A DNA stretch of 64,000 nucleotides, taken from Polaribacter irgensii 23-P (GTDB lineage Bacteria > Bacteroidota > Bacteroidia > Flavobacteriales > Flavobacteriaceae). The position numbers and the translations under genes are program-made. Within the stretch, counting starts at the first letter, position 1; every line of letters begins with the position of its first letter. The stretch lies in contig NZ_CH724148.1 of NCBI RefSeq assembly GCF_000153225.1, forward strand, positions 1,382,842 through 1,446,841. The letters are read 5' to 3'. The notes beneath the pieces are model-generated. The model had not been told where the DNA came from. It did not search any database and saw nothing but the letters and a program-made list of their open reading frames with translations. Of the stretch, positions 10,604 through 20,041 are shown in pieces.

Positions 10604-11386
10604 ATGAAATACACCTTTTCTTATTTAATTCGTCTTGAGTTCTTAGGGTTTCGTTTCTCTGGATGGCAAAAGCAGCTGAATGCGAAAACAGTACATGATA
10701 TTGTAGACAAATCATTGTCTTTTGTTTTTGAGGACAGCGCTTATAAAACAATTGGTGTAGGAAGAACAGATGCTAAAGTTTCAGCAAATGCGTACTATTT
10801 TCAGTTGTTTAGAGATTCTGAAATTAAAGAAGTTTCTTTTTTGGCGTCTTTAAATTCGAACTTTCCTCCGGACTTTCGAGCAATTACCGTTCAAGAAGTA
10901 GGGACTGATTACAATGTGATCCAAGCTTCTAAACGTAAAGAATACCATTATTATTTTTCTTTTGGTGCTAAAAATCATCCGTTCGCAGCACCATTTTTGG
11001 TAAATGTGGCCGCAGACCTTGATCTCAAAAAGATGATGGATGCTGCTAGGTTGTTTGAGGGCGAGCATTATTTTCATAAGTATTGTACCAAGCCTTCGGC
11101 TCAAACTGTTTTTAAAAGAGTTATTGACGTTTGTGAGATTGTGGAGAATACGATTTTAACTGCCAGTTTCTTTCCTGAAAAGTCGTATATGTTAAGGGTG
11201 CAAGGAAAAGGGTTTTTGAGGTATCAGATACGTTTGATGATGGCGACCTTATTTGAGGTGGGCAAAGGAACGTTGGATGCCACATTTATTATTGCTTCTT
11301 TAAAAGAAGACAATGATCGAAAGTTCATGCGTAATATTGCACCTTCTTCAGGTTTGCAGTTGTATGATATTGAGTTGCAATTGTAA
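10604..11386 (+). CDS. truA: TruA-family tRNA pseudouridine synthase (divergent)
   Basis: This 260-residue protein aligns with TruA, which makes pseudouridine at positions 38-40 of tRNA anticodon arms. The catalytic aspartate is D56 in GVGRTDAKVSA. The canonical family sequence is GRTDxGVHA, so the Gly-Val-His is changed to Lys-Val-Ser here. The later motifs KEYHYYFSFG (near residue 110) and GKGFLRYQIRLM (near residue 205) match the substrate-binding parts. The divergence suggests a second, clade-specific TruA paralogue rather than the main enzyme. That is inference, since the rest of the genome is not visible. Confidence 0.85.
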   Translation: MKYTFSYLIRLEFLGFRFSGWQKQLNAKTVHDIVDKSLSFVFEDSAYKTIGVGRTDAKVSANAYYFQLFRDSEIKEVSFLASLNSNFPPDFRAITVQEVGTDYNVIQASKRKEYHYYFSFGAKNHPFAAPFLVNVAADLDLKKMMDAARLFEGEHYFHKYCTKPSAQTVFKRVIDVCEIVENTILTASFFPEKSYMLRVQGKGFLRYQIRLMMATLFEVGKGTLDATFIIASLKEDNDRKFMRNIAPSSGLQLYDIELQL

Positions 11387-11439
11387 TTTAAAAACGGTTT
11401 TTTTAGGACTTTTGGTTTTTATAAAATAGGGCCAAAAGA

Positions 11440-11475
11440 AAAAAATCCTACAAGGTTGTAAAAACCTTGTAGGAT
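11440..11475 (-). terminator. Terminator between truA and the acyl-CoA dehydrogenase gene
   Basis: ATCCTACAAGGTT (11445-11457) and AACCTTGTAGGAT (11463-11475) form a perfect 13-bp stem with a 5-base loop. The A-run at 11439-11445 becomes a T-tract on the minus strand, so it best terminates the leftward acyl-CoA dehydrogenase transcript. It may also stop truA reading. Confidence 0.85.
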
Positions 11476-11498
11476 GTATTAAGATTTTAGGCTGCATT

Positions 11499-12641
11499 TT
11501 ATCCTCGGATAAGTCCTCTAGAAATTACAATTTTTTGAATTTCTGAAGTCCCCTCATAGATTTGAGTAATTTTTGCATCGCGCATCAAGCGTTCTACGTG
11601 GTAGTCTTTTACAAAGCCATTTCCTCCGTGAATCTGAACCGCTTCTATAGTTTGCTCCATGGCTACTTTACTTGCATACAATTTTGCCATTGCAGATGAC
11701 ATGTCATAATTATGACCATTGTCTTTGTCCCAAGCAGCTTTCATTACCAACATTCTTGCCGCTTCAATTTCGGTATACATGTCTGCGAGTTTGAATGCGA
11801 TTGCTTGGTGATTGCAGATTTCGGTTCCAAACGCTTTGCGCTCTTTAGAATATTTTAACGCCAGTTCATAGCCACCCGCAGCAATTCCTAAAGCTTGCGC
11901 AGCAATACCAATTCTACCACCAGAAAGCGTTTTCATGGCAAATGTAAATCCAAACCCATCTGCACCAATTCTATTCTCTTTAGGTACTTTTACATCGTTG
12001 AATTGTAAAGTATGGGTGTCTGACCCTCGGATTCCCAATTTATCTTCTTTGGGGCCTACATGAAAACCTTCTGCGCCTTTTTCCACAATAAAAGCATTGA
12101 TGCCTTTGTGTCCTTTTTCTCTGTCTGTTTGGGCCATCACCAAATATACATCTGCACGACCACCGCTGGTAATCCAGTTTTTTGTGCCATTTAGAAGGTA
12201 ATGGTCTCCCTTGTCTTCTGCAGTTGTTGCTTGTGAAGTTGCGTCAGAACCCGCTTCGGGCTCGCTCAAACAGAAGGCACCTACGTACTCTCCTGTTGCT
12301 AATTTTGTTAAATATTTTTGCTTCTGAGCTTCCGAAGCATAGCTTTGCAAGCCATAGCAAACCAAGGAGTTGTTTACAGAAACAATGACAGAAGCAGAAG
12401 CATCTATTTTAGAAAGTTCTTCCATTGCCAAAACATACGAGATGGTGTCCATTCCGCTACCCCCGTATTCTGGGGCTACCATAATGCCCATAAAACCGAG
12501 AGCACCCATTTTGCGCACTAATTCTTGGGGAAATTCCTGCTTGTTGTCTCTTTCGATAACTCCTGGTAATAATTCGGTTTGCGCAAAATCTCTTGCGGCA
12601 TCACGAATCATAATGTGTTCTTCTGTTAAACTAAAGTCCAT
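11499..12641 (-). CDS. Acyl-CoA dehydrogenase (short/medium chain type)
   Basis: The 380 residues have the standard acyl-CoA dehydrogenase layout: helical N-terminal domain, central beta domain (CLSEPEAGSDA near residue 130, NGTKNWITSGG near 155), and C-terminal helical domain. The catalytic base is E363 in the YEGTSEIQ motif near the end. The flavoenzyme catalyses the first oxidation step of fatty acid or branched-chain amino acid breakdown. Length and motif placement fit butyryl/short-chain enzymes, but chain length cannot be fixed from sequence. It stands alone with its own promoter element and terminator. Confidence 0.93.
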   Translation of the reverse strand: MDFSLTEEHIMIRDAARDFAQTELLPGVIERDNKQEFPQELVRKMGALGFMGIMVAPEYGGSGMDTISYVLAMEELSKIDASASVIVSVNNSLVCYGLQSYASEAQKQKYLTKLATGEYVGAFCLSEPEAGSDATSQATTAEDKGDHYLLNGTKNWITSGGRADVYLVMAQTDREKGHKGINAFIVEKGAEGFHVGPKEDKLGIRGSDTHTLQFNDVKVPKENRIGADGFGFTFAMKTLSGGRIGIAAQALGIAAGGYELALKYSKERKAFGTEICNHQAIAFKLADMYTEIEAARMLVMKAAWDKDNGHNYDMSSAMAKLYASKVAMEQTIEAVQIHGGNGFVKDYHVERLMRDAKITQIYEGTSEIQKIVISRGLIRG

Positions 12642-12675
12642 GGTTTATTTTTATTATTTTCTTGTGAGTAAGTGC

Positions 12676-12683
12676 CAAAGATA
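12676..12683 (-). promoter_or_regulatory. Promoter -7 element for the acyl-CoA dehydrogenase gene
   Basis: The minus strand reads TATCTTTG here, matching TAnnTTTG, 35-42 bases upstream of the start codon. The -33 element is not clear. Confidence 0.5.
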
Positions 12684-12730
12684 TCGATTTCGTGACGTAT
12701 TGTTAGCAGACATTTGTTAATTTTACAGAT

Positions 12731-13789
12731 ATGAATGAAAAGCACCTGTTTGCTATTGGGTTGATGTCTGGAACTTCTTTAGATGGCATTGATCTGGTGT
12801 ATGTGAAGTTTCTTGAAAATGACCTTTCTTTTTTTGAGATTGTACATGCTGATACGATCGCGTATGCGACAGCATGGAAGCAAGAACTGCAAAAGGCAAT
12901 TCATTTCTCTGCGGAGGAACTAAGGGTATTAGACCAAACGTATGGCAAGCACTTGGGGCAGGTTCTCCAAAGTTTTATTGGCAACTATCAAATTAAAAAC
13001 ATCGATTTTATTGCATCACATGGCCACACAATTTTGCACGAACCTCAAAAAGGCAGCACGCTACAGGTAGGTGCAGGTGCAGCAATTGCGAAAATAACCC
13101 AACAGAAAGTAGTTTGCGACTTTAGAACGCAAGATGTGCAACTCGGTGGTCAGGGTGCACCTTTAGTCCCTATTGGAGACGCTTTGTTATTTCCGAGCTA
13201 TGAATTTTGTTTGAATTTAGGTGGTTTTTCCAATGTCTCTTTTGAAAAAGAGGGGGAAAGAAAGGCTTTTGATATCTGTCCTGTAAATATTGTATTGAAT
13301 TTATTTTCAAATAAAATAGGACTTGAATATGATGCATCGGGAGCCATTGCAGCTGAAGGAGTCTTAAATCTCCCCCTTCTAACATCTTTAAATGCATTGG
13401 CGTTTTACAGCCTAGCAGCACCAAAATCTTTGGGTTTAGAATGGGTTCAAAAGGAAATACTGCCGGTAATCGCAAGGCACGAAACAGATATTCCTTCTAT
13501 TTTAAGAACTTTTGTCGAGCACATTGCAATGCAAATAGCCAAGGTTGTTCAAAATTCAGATTCCGTTTTGGTTACTGGTGGTGGTTTTTTTAATACTTTT
13601 TTAATGGAAAGAATCCAATACCGATCGCAGTGTAAAGTAATTCAACCCTCTGATGCCGTAATTCATTATAAGGAAGCATTGATTTTTGCTTTTTTAGGGA
13701 GGTTGCGCATTGACAATCAGATCAATTGCTTAAAGAGTGTGACTGGGGCTATTAAAAACCACTCTTCAGGAGTTATTTTTTTACCATAG
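12731..13789 (+). CDS. anmK: Anhydro-N-acetylmuramic acid kinase
   Basis: This 352-residue protein carries the AnmK ATP-binding signature GLMSGTSLDGIDL at residues 10-22. Further family motifs are SHGHTILHEP, GGQGAPLVPIGD, LNLGGFSNVSF and the C-terminal VTGGGFFNTFLM. AnmK phosphorylates and opens 1,6-anhydro-MurNAc released from peptidoglycan turnover, giving MurNAc-6-phosphate for recycling. It is slightly short of the E. coli protein (about 369). It is divergent from the acyl-CoA dehydrogenase gene and has no recycling partner (such as murQ) beside it. Confidence 0.93.
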   Translation: MNEKHLFAIGLMSGTSLDGIDLVYVKFLENDLSFFEIVHADTIAYATAWKQELQKAIHFSAEELRVLDQTYGKHLGQVLQSFIGNYQIKNIDFIASHGHTILHEPQKGSTLQVGAGAAIAKITQQKVVCDFRTQDVQLGGQGAPLVPIGDALLFPSYEFCLNLGGFSNVSFEKEGERKAFDICPVNIVLNLFSNKIGLEYDASGAIAAEGVLNLPLLTSLNALAFYSLAAPKSLGLEWVQKEILPVIARHETDIPSILRTFVEHIAMQIAKVVQNSDSVLVTGGGFFNTFLMERIQYRSQCKVIQPSDAVIHYKEALIFAFLGRLRIDNQINCLKSVTGAIKNHSSGVIFLP

Positions 13790-13975
13790 TTTTTGGATTA
13801 AAAAGTTTACAGAATTGTTTTTTTTACAGTAAGTTTGTTAATTATTGTACTCATTTTTACAAATCTAAAAAGACCCTCAAGTAATGAAACAGCTTTAACT
13901 TCTCTAAACGAATATGTATCGTACACATCGCGCATAAAAATTAGAAAATAAGTTAGAATTTTAGAATTATATAGG

Positions 13976-15208
13976 ATGAAAGAATTATTAAAAATATACG
14001 AAAACAAACAACCTGAAATCGTTTTTCATTGGAAAGATCCAGAAACAGAGGCTGAAGGCTGGACGGTTATCAATTCACTAAGAGGCGGTGCTGCTGGTGG
14101 GGGAACGCGCATGCGAAAAGGTTTAGATAAAAATGAGGTACTCTCATTAGCAAAGACAATGGAAGTCAAGTTTACGGTTTCTGGTCCTGCTATTGGAGGT
14201 GCTAAATCGGGAATCAATTTTGATCCCAACGATCCAAGAAAAAGACAAGTTTTAGAGCGCTGGTATAAAGCAGTCACTCCGTTGTTGAAACATTATTACG
14301 GTACTGGTGGCGATTTAAATGTCGATGCCGATAAAGATGTCATCCCGATTACGGAGAATTGTGGTGTTTGGCATCCACAAGAAGGTATTTTTAACGGACA
14401 CTTCAAACCAACAGAGGCAGAGAAAATCAATCGAATTGGGCAACTGCGTTTGGGAGTTATCAAAGTGTTAGAGAACAAAGAGTTCTCTCCAGATTTGTCA
14501 AGAAAATATACGGTTGCAGACATGTTAACGGGGTATGGTGTTTCTGAAGCGGTGAAACATTATTACGATATTTATGGTGGAAGTATAAAGGGAAAAAGAG
14601 CCATTGTTCAAGGATTTGGAAATGTAGGTTCAGCTGCTGCGTATTATTTAACCCAGTTAGGCGCGAAAGTAGTCGGTATTATTGACAGAGAAGGTGGGAT
14701 TCTCAAAGAGGATGGATTTTCGATGGAAGAAATGACGCAGTTGTTTTTAGCCAAAGACGGAAATCAATTGGTTGCCGAAAATATGTTGTCGTTCGATGAC
14801 ATCAATGAGAAGATATGGAGTCTGCCAGCAGAAATTTTTGTTCCTGCAGCCGCTTCTAGATTGGTTTCGAGAACACAAGTTCAGCAGATGATCACTGCGG
14901 GGTTAGAGGTAATCTCTCCGGGTGCAAATGTTCCTTTTGCAGACAAAGAAATTTTTTTCGGTCCTATAATGGAGCATACAGATAACCACGTCAGCTTGTT
15001 GCCAGATTTTATTTCCAACTGTGGTATTGCAAGAGTATTTGCGTACTTAATGGAGGCAAGGGTAACGTTGCCAATGCGCGACAAAGATATTTTTAACGAC
15101 ACCTCAGAAATTATAAAAAAAGCGTTGCAAAAAACATTTGCTGTAAGCGCTTCAAAAACAAAAATTTGTTCCACTGCTTTTGAAATTGCATTGAAACAGT
15201 TAATTTAA
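13976..15208 (+). CDS. Glu/Leu/Phe/Val family amino acid dehydrogenase
   Basis: This 410-residue member of the amino acid dehydrogenase family has GGGTRMRKGL near residue 45, the catalytic lysine K77 in PAIGGAKSGI, and a GTGGDLNVD segment carrying the catalytic aspartate. A Rossmann loop, GFGNVGSAAA, lies near residue 215. It reversibly deaminates an amino acid to its 2-oxo acid with NAD(P)+. The family includes leucine and glutamate dehydrogenases and the substrate cannot be fixed by eye. It is followed 13 bases later by nhaD with no terminator, so the two probably form an operon. Confidence 0.88.
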   Translation: MKELLKIYENKQPEIVFHWKDPETEAEGWTVINSLRGGAAGGGTRMRKGLDKNEVLSLAKTMEVKFTVSGPAIGGAKSGINFDPNDPRKRQVLERWYKAVTPLLKHYYGTGGDLNVDADKDVIPITENCGVWHPQEGIFNGHFKPTEAEKINRIGQLRLGVIKVLENKEFSPDLSRKYTVADMLTGYGVSEAVKHYYDIYGGSIKGKRAIVQGFGNVGSAAAYYLTQLGAKVVGIIDREGGILKEDGFSMEEMTQLFLAKDGNQLVAENMLSFDDINEKIWSLPAEIFVPAAASRLVSRTQVQQMITAGLEVISPGANVPFADKEIFFGPIMEHTDNHVSLLPDFISNCGIARVFAYLMEARVTLPMRDKDIFNDTSEIIKKALQKTFAVSASKTKICSTAFEIALKQLI

Positions 15209-15221
15209 ATTAGAGAGAAAT

Positions 15222-16616
15222 ATGGAAGCAATCATTATCATTGTATTTGTAATGGGGTATTTGGCCATTACGCTAGAGCATAATATAAAATTAGACAAGT
15301 TAATTCCTGCCTTAATCATGATGGCTGTCTGTTGGGCGGTTGTTTCATTGGGGATTGATAGTTTTTCTAATTGGTTTGACTCTAGCACTCATGGCTTGGT
15401 CGAAGGCTTTGCTACGATGCCACATGATGATAAATTGCATTTGGTAGAAGAAACCTTATTGCACCATCTTGGCAAAACATCAGAAATTTTAGTCTTCCTT
15501 TTAGGGGCGATGACCATTGTTGAAATTATTGACTATTTCGATGGATTCGCAACGATTAAAAGCTATGTAAATTTTAAAAGTAAAAAGAAACTTTTATGGA
15601 TGTTTGCCGTGCTTGCTTTTATATTGTCTGCGATCATAGACAATTTAACGGCAACGATTGTATTGATTTCAATTTTACAGAAAATTGTCAAGAACAGAGA
15701 TGACCGAATTTGGTTTGCAGGTTTAATCATCATCGCTGCCAATGCAGGAGGCGCTTTTTCACCTATTGGAGATGTTACGACTACGATGCTTTGGATTGGA
15801 GACAAGGTGAGTACGGGAAAATTATTTTCTTACTTATTTATCCCATCGTTATTGTGTATGGTAGTTCCTACTTTTATTGCGACTTTTTTAACCGCTTTTA
15901 AAGGCGATATTGCGGTGGATGAAACGGAAGATGAAAAGCCAAAAAATAAATACAGTGCGCGCATGTTGTACTTAGGATTGGGTTCTATTTTATTTGTGCC
16001 TTTTTTCAAAACCATTACACACTTGCCACCGTATGTGGGAATGATGTTGTCTTTGGCAGTGGTTGCAACGTTTGCAGAAATATACAGTCGCTCAAAGTTT
16101 TCAATTTCTAGTATCGACAGTGCAGAGTCAGATGAGAATGCACACCACAGTCCCGTGCACGCTTCTTTGTCTAAAATAGAAATGCCAAGTATCTTATTTT
16201 TCTTGGGAATTTTAATGGCAGTTGCGGCTTTAGAGTCTTTGGGGATTTTATTTAATTTTGCAGACAGTCTCAAGCAAAGCATTCCTTTAATCGGTTCTGA
16301 GTTGGATGGAACGGTGGTTTCCGATTTTGTTGTTATTTTATTGGGAATTGGTTCTGCAATTATCGATAATGTACCATTAGTGGCTGCAAGTTTAGGGATG
16401 TTTTCAGAACCTTTAGACAATCCACTATGGCATTTTATTGCATTTTCGGCAGGTACTGGGGGATCTATGTTGATCATAGGTTCGGCAGCAGGCGTTGTGG
16501 CAATGGGAATGGAGAAAATAGACTTCTTTTGGTATTTCAAGAAAATATCATGGTTGGCATTGATCGGGTTTTTAGTAGGTTCTGTCGCTTTTGTAGTGAT
16601 TCGATCCTTCGTTTAA
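15222..16616 (+). CDS. nhaD: Na+/H+ antiporter, NhaD type
   Basis: The 464-residue inner-membrane protein has about 11-12 hydrophobic segments and the NhaD/arsenite-permease layout. Conserved loops include IIDNLTATIV near residue 140, NAGGAFSPIGDVTTTMLW near residue 175 and the related IIDNVPLVAASLG near residue 380. The acidic and polar residues in these paired half-helices bind Na+ and H+. It exports sodium at the cost of the proton gradient, which suits a marine cell. It follows the amino acid dehydrogenase gene closely and is followed by a terminator. Confidence 0.93.
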   Translation: MEAIIIIVFVMGYLAITLEHNIKLDKLIPALIMMAVCWAVVSLGIDSFSNWFDSSTHGLVEGFATMPHDDKLHLVEETLLHHLGKTSEILVFLLGAMTIVEIIDYFDGFATIKSYVNFKSKKKLLWMFAVLAFILSAIIDNLTATIVLISILQKIVKNRDDRIWFAGLIIIAANAGGAFSPIGDVTTTMLWIGDKVSTGKLFSYLFIPSLLCMVVPTFIATFLTAFKGDIAVDETEDEKPKNKYSARMLYLGLGSILFVPFFKTITHLPPYVGMMLSLAVVATFAEIYSRSKFSISSIDSAESDENAHHSPVHASLSKIEMPSILFFLGILMAVAALESLGILFNFADSLKQSIPLIGSELDGTVVSDFVVILLGIGSAIIDNVPLVAASLGMFSEPLDNPLWHFIAFSAGTGGSMLIIGSAAGVVAMGMEKIDFFWYFKKISWLALIGFLVGSVAFVVIRSFV

Positions 16617-16633
16617 AGAATATAAAGTAGTGT

Positions 16634-16680
16634 AAAAATGTCATTTTGATTTGTTTTAAAATGGCATTTTTTTTGTTTTT
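16634..16680 (+). terminator. Terminator after nhaD
   Basis: AAAAATGTCATTTT and AAAATGGCATTTTT form a long stem with one mismatch, ending in a T-rich tract, 18 bases after the nhaD stop. Confidence 0.8.
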
Positions 16681-16734
16681 AAACAATTTATAACAGGAAC
16701 GCACGTTCTGCTTACAGATAAAAATTATAAGGAA

Positions 16735-17421
16735 ATGATATCATTTTTTCAAGAAAATACGGCACTTTTAGAAGCTGCTGGTGGAGAGAAAACCCTCTCT
16801 ATTTACAAGTTAATTATGGATGGAGGTATTGGAGGACGCTTGATTCTCTCTCTCTTGTTTGTATTGTTAGCAGTGGCTTTGTATATTTATTTCGAACGGT
16901 TTTTTGCAATTAAAACAGCGTCCAAAATAGATGAGAATTTTATGAATCAGATTCGAGACCATGTTTCTAACGGAAGATTGGATGCCGCAGATGCCCTTTG
17001 TAAAAGTAAAAATACTCCTACAGCGCGATTGATAGGAAAAGGAATTTCAAGGATCGGAAAACCTTTAGACGATATCAATACAGCTATTGAAACTGCTGGT
17101 AAGCTCGAAGTGTATCAGTTAGAAAAAAATGTCAGTGTATTGGCAACCATTTCGGGAGTGGCGCCGATGATTGGTTTTTTAGGAACGGTTATAGGAATGA
17201 TTATTGCCATTCACGAAATTGCAAATGCTGGGGGTCAAATAGATATCAAGTTGCTTTCCGATGGATTGTATACTGCGATGACGACCACGGTAGGGGGCTT
17301 AATTGTGGGGATTATTGCCTATATGACCTACAACCATTTGGTGGTAAAAACAGACAAAGTGGTGTACCAGATGGAGGCTAAATCTGTCGAGTTTTTAGAT
17401 TTATTAAACGAGCCTGTATAA
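16735..17421 (+). CDS. exbB: ExbB/TolQ-type proton channel subunit
   Basis: The 228-residue MotA/TolQ/ExbB family protein has three membrane segments (about residues 38-56, 135-160 and 175-198). It contains the conserved APMIGFLGTVIGMI stretch near residue 145 and a TAMTTTVGGLIVGI stretch near 183. With ExbD it forms the inner-membrane proton channel that energises TonB. The next two genes, exbD and tonB, lie in the expected order with gaps of 86 and 43 bases. Confidence 0.93.
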   Translation: MISFFQENTALLEAAGGEKTLSIYKLIMDGGIGGRLILSLLFVLLAVALYIYFERFFAIKTASKIDENFMNQIRDHVSNGRLDAADALCKSKNTPTARLIGKGISRIGKPLDDINTAIETAGKLEVYQLEKNVSVLATISGVAPMIGFLGTVIGMIIAIHEIANAGGQIDIKLLSDGLYTAMTTTVGGLIVGIIAYMTYNHLVVKTDKVVYQMEAKSVEFLDLLNEPV

Positions 17422-17507
17422 ACAGCTGCTATGATTAGCAGTGTTGTAATGGCAGCGCACCAAACTTTTAAGCACTCGGCTTTTAATTTTTAAATATTTT
17501 AAGACCA

Positions 17508-17900
17508 ATGAACTTACGTGGAAGAAATAAGGTAGATCCAACTTTTAACATGTCGTCTATGACAGACATTGTATTTTTGTTGCTCATCTTTTTTATGCTG
17601 ACGTCAACCTTAGTCACTGTGAGTGCAATTGATGTTTTATTGCCAAAAGCAAGTGGAAAAACAGAAAATAGTGCTGCTGTAGCGGTTACAATTACAAATG
17701 CGGGTCTTTTTTATATTGACAAGTTATTGATACATGCAGACAATTTGGAAGCAGTAGTTGTGCGCACGGTTGGAAGTGACAAGCAAAAAACAGTCATTAT
17801 TCGTGGAGATGAAGAAGTGGCATATAAAAATGTGATGCAAGTTATAGACATTGCGAATCGCAATAAGTTAAAAATGATATTAGCTGTGAAAGGCAAATAG
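17508..17900 (+). CDS. exbD: ExbD/TolR-type biopolymer transport protein
   Basis: This small protein (130 residues) has a short cytoplasmic N-terminus and one membrane helix, TDIVFLLLIFFMLTS, which contains the essential proton-carrying aspartate D20. A periplasmic domain of normal ExbD length follows. It partners ExbB in the TonB-energising motor. Confidence 0.93.
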   Translation: MNLRGRNKVDPTFNMSSMTDIVFLLLIFFMLTSTLVTVSAIDVLLPKASGKTENSAAVAVTITNAGLFYIDKLLIHADNLEAVVVRTVGSDKQKTVIIRGDEEVAYKNVMQVIDIANRNKLKMILAVKGK

Positions 17901-17943
17901 CGCCTTCGAAGGTAGTCAACCGAATGCGCATATAAAAAAAAGC

Positions 17944-18750
17944 ATGAAAGTATTAAATAGCAAGCACAAAAAGCAGTCAGCGGCAATTACCGCTGGAATC
18001 CTTTTGCTTATAATTTTAGCGATTTTCAATCTTGGTTTGGATTACTTGGATCCACCAGCAGAATATGGTGTGGCAATAAACTATGGAGATGCGGTGATTG
18101 GCAGCGGTGTTCCTGTGGAAGCAAAAAAAAGTTCGCAAAAAAAAAGCAGTGTTTCCGAAATAGAAAATATTCAGGAAGTTTCAGAAGAGGTGGTTGCAGA
18201 GGCGCTTCTTACTAGCGATGCTTCAGATGCGGTTCCTGTCTTGAAGAAAGTAGCCATAAAAAAGACAGCAGTGCCAGAAGTACGCACTGAAAAAAAGCAG
18301 CTAATACGAAAACCCTCCAAAGAAAATCAGGCAGCATTAGATAAATTACTGAGTGGCACACGTGCAGAACGGCCAGAACAAGGTGCTGGACCAGATGCTG
18401 TAGCTGGCACAAAAGGAGTGAACACGGGAGTTGCAGAAACTGCGAAGTACTATGGGAATACGGGAATCGCTTCCAACGGAAATTACAATTTAGCGGGAAG
18501 GAAGGTCTTAGAAACTCCAAAGAAACAGCCCAATTGTCAAGAGGAAGGCATTGTTGTTGTGCAAATTACCGTGGATAAAAAGGGAAACGTACTCAGCGCA
18601 ATTCCTGGGGTCAAAGGCACCACAAATACGGCGCCTTGTTTGGCCAAACCGGCAAAAGAAGCCGCACTTAGCACGCGTTGGAATGTAGATACAGAAGCAC
18701 CTGCAATTCAAACTGGAACCATCATTTATAAGTTTAGCTTATCTAAATAA
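17944..18750 (+). CDS. TonB-like energy transducer
   Basis: The 268-residue protein has a single N-terminal membrane anchor (about residues 15-32). A Lys/Glu-rich periplasmic linker follows (about 60-125), then a small glycine-rich part and a C-terminal TonB-like domain beginning near residue 195 (GIVVVQITVDKKGNV) and ending in IIYKFSLSK. Its position right after exbB and exbD supports the role of carrying proton-motive energy to outer-membrane TonB-dependent receptors. Bacteroidota encode several such transducers, so the receptor partner is unknown. Confidence 0.85.
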   Translation: MKVLNSKHKKQSAAITAGILLLIILAIFNLGLDYLDPPAEYGVAINYGDAVIGSGVPVEAKKSSQKKSSVSEIENIQEVSEEVVAEALLTSDASDAVPVLKKVAIKKTAVPEVRTEKKQLIRKPSKENQAALDKLLSGTRAERPEQGAGPDAVAGTKGVNTGVAETAKYYGNTGIASNGNYNLAGRKVLETPKKQPNCQEEGIVVVQITVDKKGNVLSAIPGVKGTTNTAPCLAKPAKEAALSTRWNVDTEAPAIQTGTIIYKFSLSK

Positions 18751-18755
18751 TCTCG

Positions 18756-18763
18756 TATCTTTG
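18756..18763 (+). promoter_or_regulatory. Promoter -7 element for folC
   Basis: TATCTTTG matches the TAnnTTTG consensus, 52-59 bases upstream of the folC start and just after the tonB stop. A clear -33 TTG is not seen. Confidence 0.45.
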
Positions 18764-18814
18764 TGCCCTAAAATGCGCTTTCAATTTTGAAAGATAGCGA
18801 TCAATTTATTTTTA

Positions 18815-20023
18815 ATGACGTACAAAGAAACGCTTGCTTGGATGTTCGTGCAGCTGCCGATGTTCCAACGCGAAGGGAAGGTTGCTTTTAAAAAGGATCT
18901 TACAAATATTCTCGCTTTTTCTAAAGAACTGGGTTTTCCTGAAAAGAAGTTCAAATCAATCCATGTAGGGGGAACGAACGGAAAAGGATCTACCAGTCAT
19001 ATGTTGGCTTCGATACTACAGGAGGCAGGGTATAAGGTGGGTTTGTATACTTCACCCCACTTGAAAAATTTTACGGAGAGAATCCGTATCAATGGACAGG
19101 AAATTTCTGAGGATAAGGTGACTGTTTTCATACAAAAGAACAAGAACTTTTTAACAGCACAAAAATTGTCTTTTTTCGAGATGTCTGTAGGGCTTGCATT
19201 TGATTATTTCGCTGCAGAAGCAGTGGATATTGCCATTGTAGAAGTGGGCATGGGTGGACGGTTGGATTCTACCAATATCATTCGGCCAGAAGTTGCTGTA
19301 ATTACCAACATTGGATTGGATCACACGCAGTTTTTAGGAGAAACCATGCCAGAGATTGCCTTTGAAAAGGCAGGAGTTATAAAAGAGACCACGCCCATTG
19401 TTATTGGAGAGGAGCAGTTGTTGGTAAAAAGTGTTTTTCTAGGAAAAGCGTCTGCGGGGGGAGCACCACTTTATTTTGCGTCAGATATAGAAGAAAGTTA
19501 TCCCACAGATTTGTTGGGAGCGTATCAGAAGAAAAATGTAAAAACAGCGATTGCTGCCATTCGCGCGTTGCAAGGCTTTGAGGTTTCTGAGGAGGCTATA
19601 AAAAAAGGCTTGTTGGGGGTGGTGAAAAACACAAATTTAAAAGGACGCTGGCAAATTTTACAAGAAGCACCGAAGGTACTTTGTGATACTGCGCACAATG
19701 CCGCAGGTTTGGTAGAGGTTTTTGCGCAGTTACAAAAAGAAAAATATGAGCGCTTACATTTTGTATTAGGGGTGGTCTCAGATAAGAAGTTAGAAGACAT
19801 ACTACCACTTTTTCCTAGCGATGCGCAGTATTATTTTTGCAAGCCAGACATTCCAAGGGGGCTTTCTGAAACGATATTGCAAGAAAAAGCAATAGAATTT
19901 GGTTTGTTTGGAGCGGTGTATCCTTCTGTTAAGAAAGCATTCGAAGTGGCCTTATTAAATGCAAATCAGCAAGATATGATTTATGTGGGTGGAAGTACGT
20001 TTGTAGTTGCTGAAATAATTTAA
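18815..20023 (+). CDS. folC: Folylpolyglutamate synthase / dihydrofolate synthase
   Basis: This is a 402-residue Mur-ligase-family protein. The ATP-binding loop is HVGGTNGKGSTSHML near residues 50-64, followed by GLYTSPHLKNFTERI, the FolC folate-binding signature. IVEVGMGGRLDSTN near residue 140, NIGLDHTQFLG near 170 and the C-terminal LCDTAHNAAG also fit. It adds glutamates to folates, and in bacteria often to dihydropteroate first. Length is normal for the family. Confidence 0.93.
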   Translation: MTYKETLAWMFVQLPMFQREGKVAFKKDLTNILAFSKELGFPEKKFKSIHVGGTNGKGSTSHMLASILQEAGYKVGLYTSPHLKNFTERIRINGQEISEDKVTVFIQKNKNFLTAQKLSFFEMSVGLAFDYFAAEAVDIAIVEVGMGGRLDSTNIIRPEVAVITNIGLDHTQFLGETMPEIAFEKAGVIKETTPIVIGEEQLLVKSVFLGKASAGGAPLYFASDIEESYPTDLLGAYQKKNVKTAIAAIRALQGFEVSEEAIKKGLLGVVKNTNLKGRWQILQEAPKVLCDTAHNAAGLVEVFAQLQKEKYERLHFVLGVVSDKKLEDILPLFPSDAQYYFCKPDIPRGLSETILQEKAIEFGLFGAVYPSVKKAFEVALLNANQQDMIYVGGSTFVVAEII

Positions 20024-20041
20024 ATAAAACTTCATTTTTTG

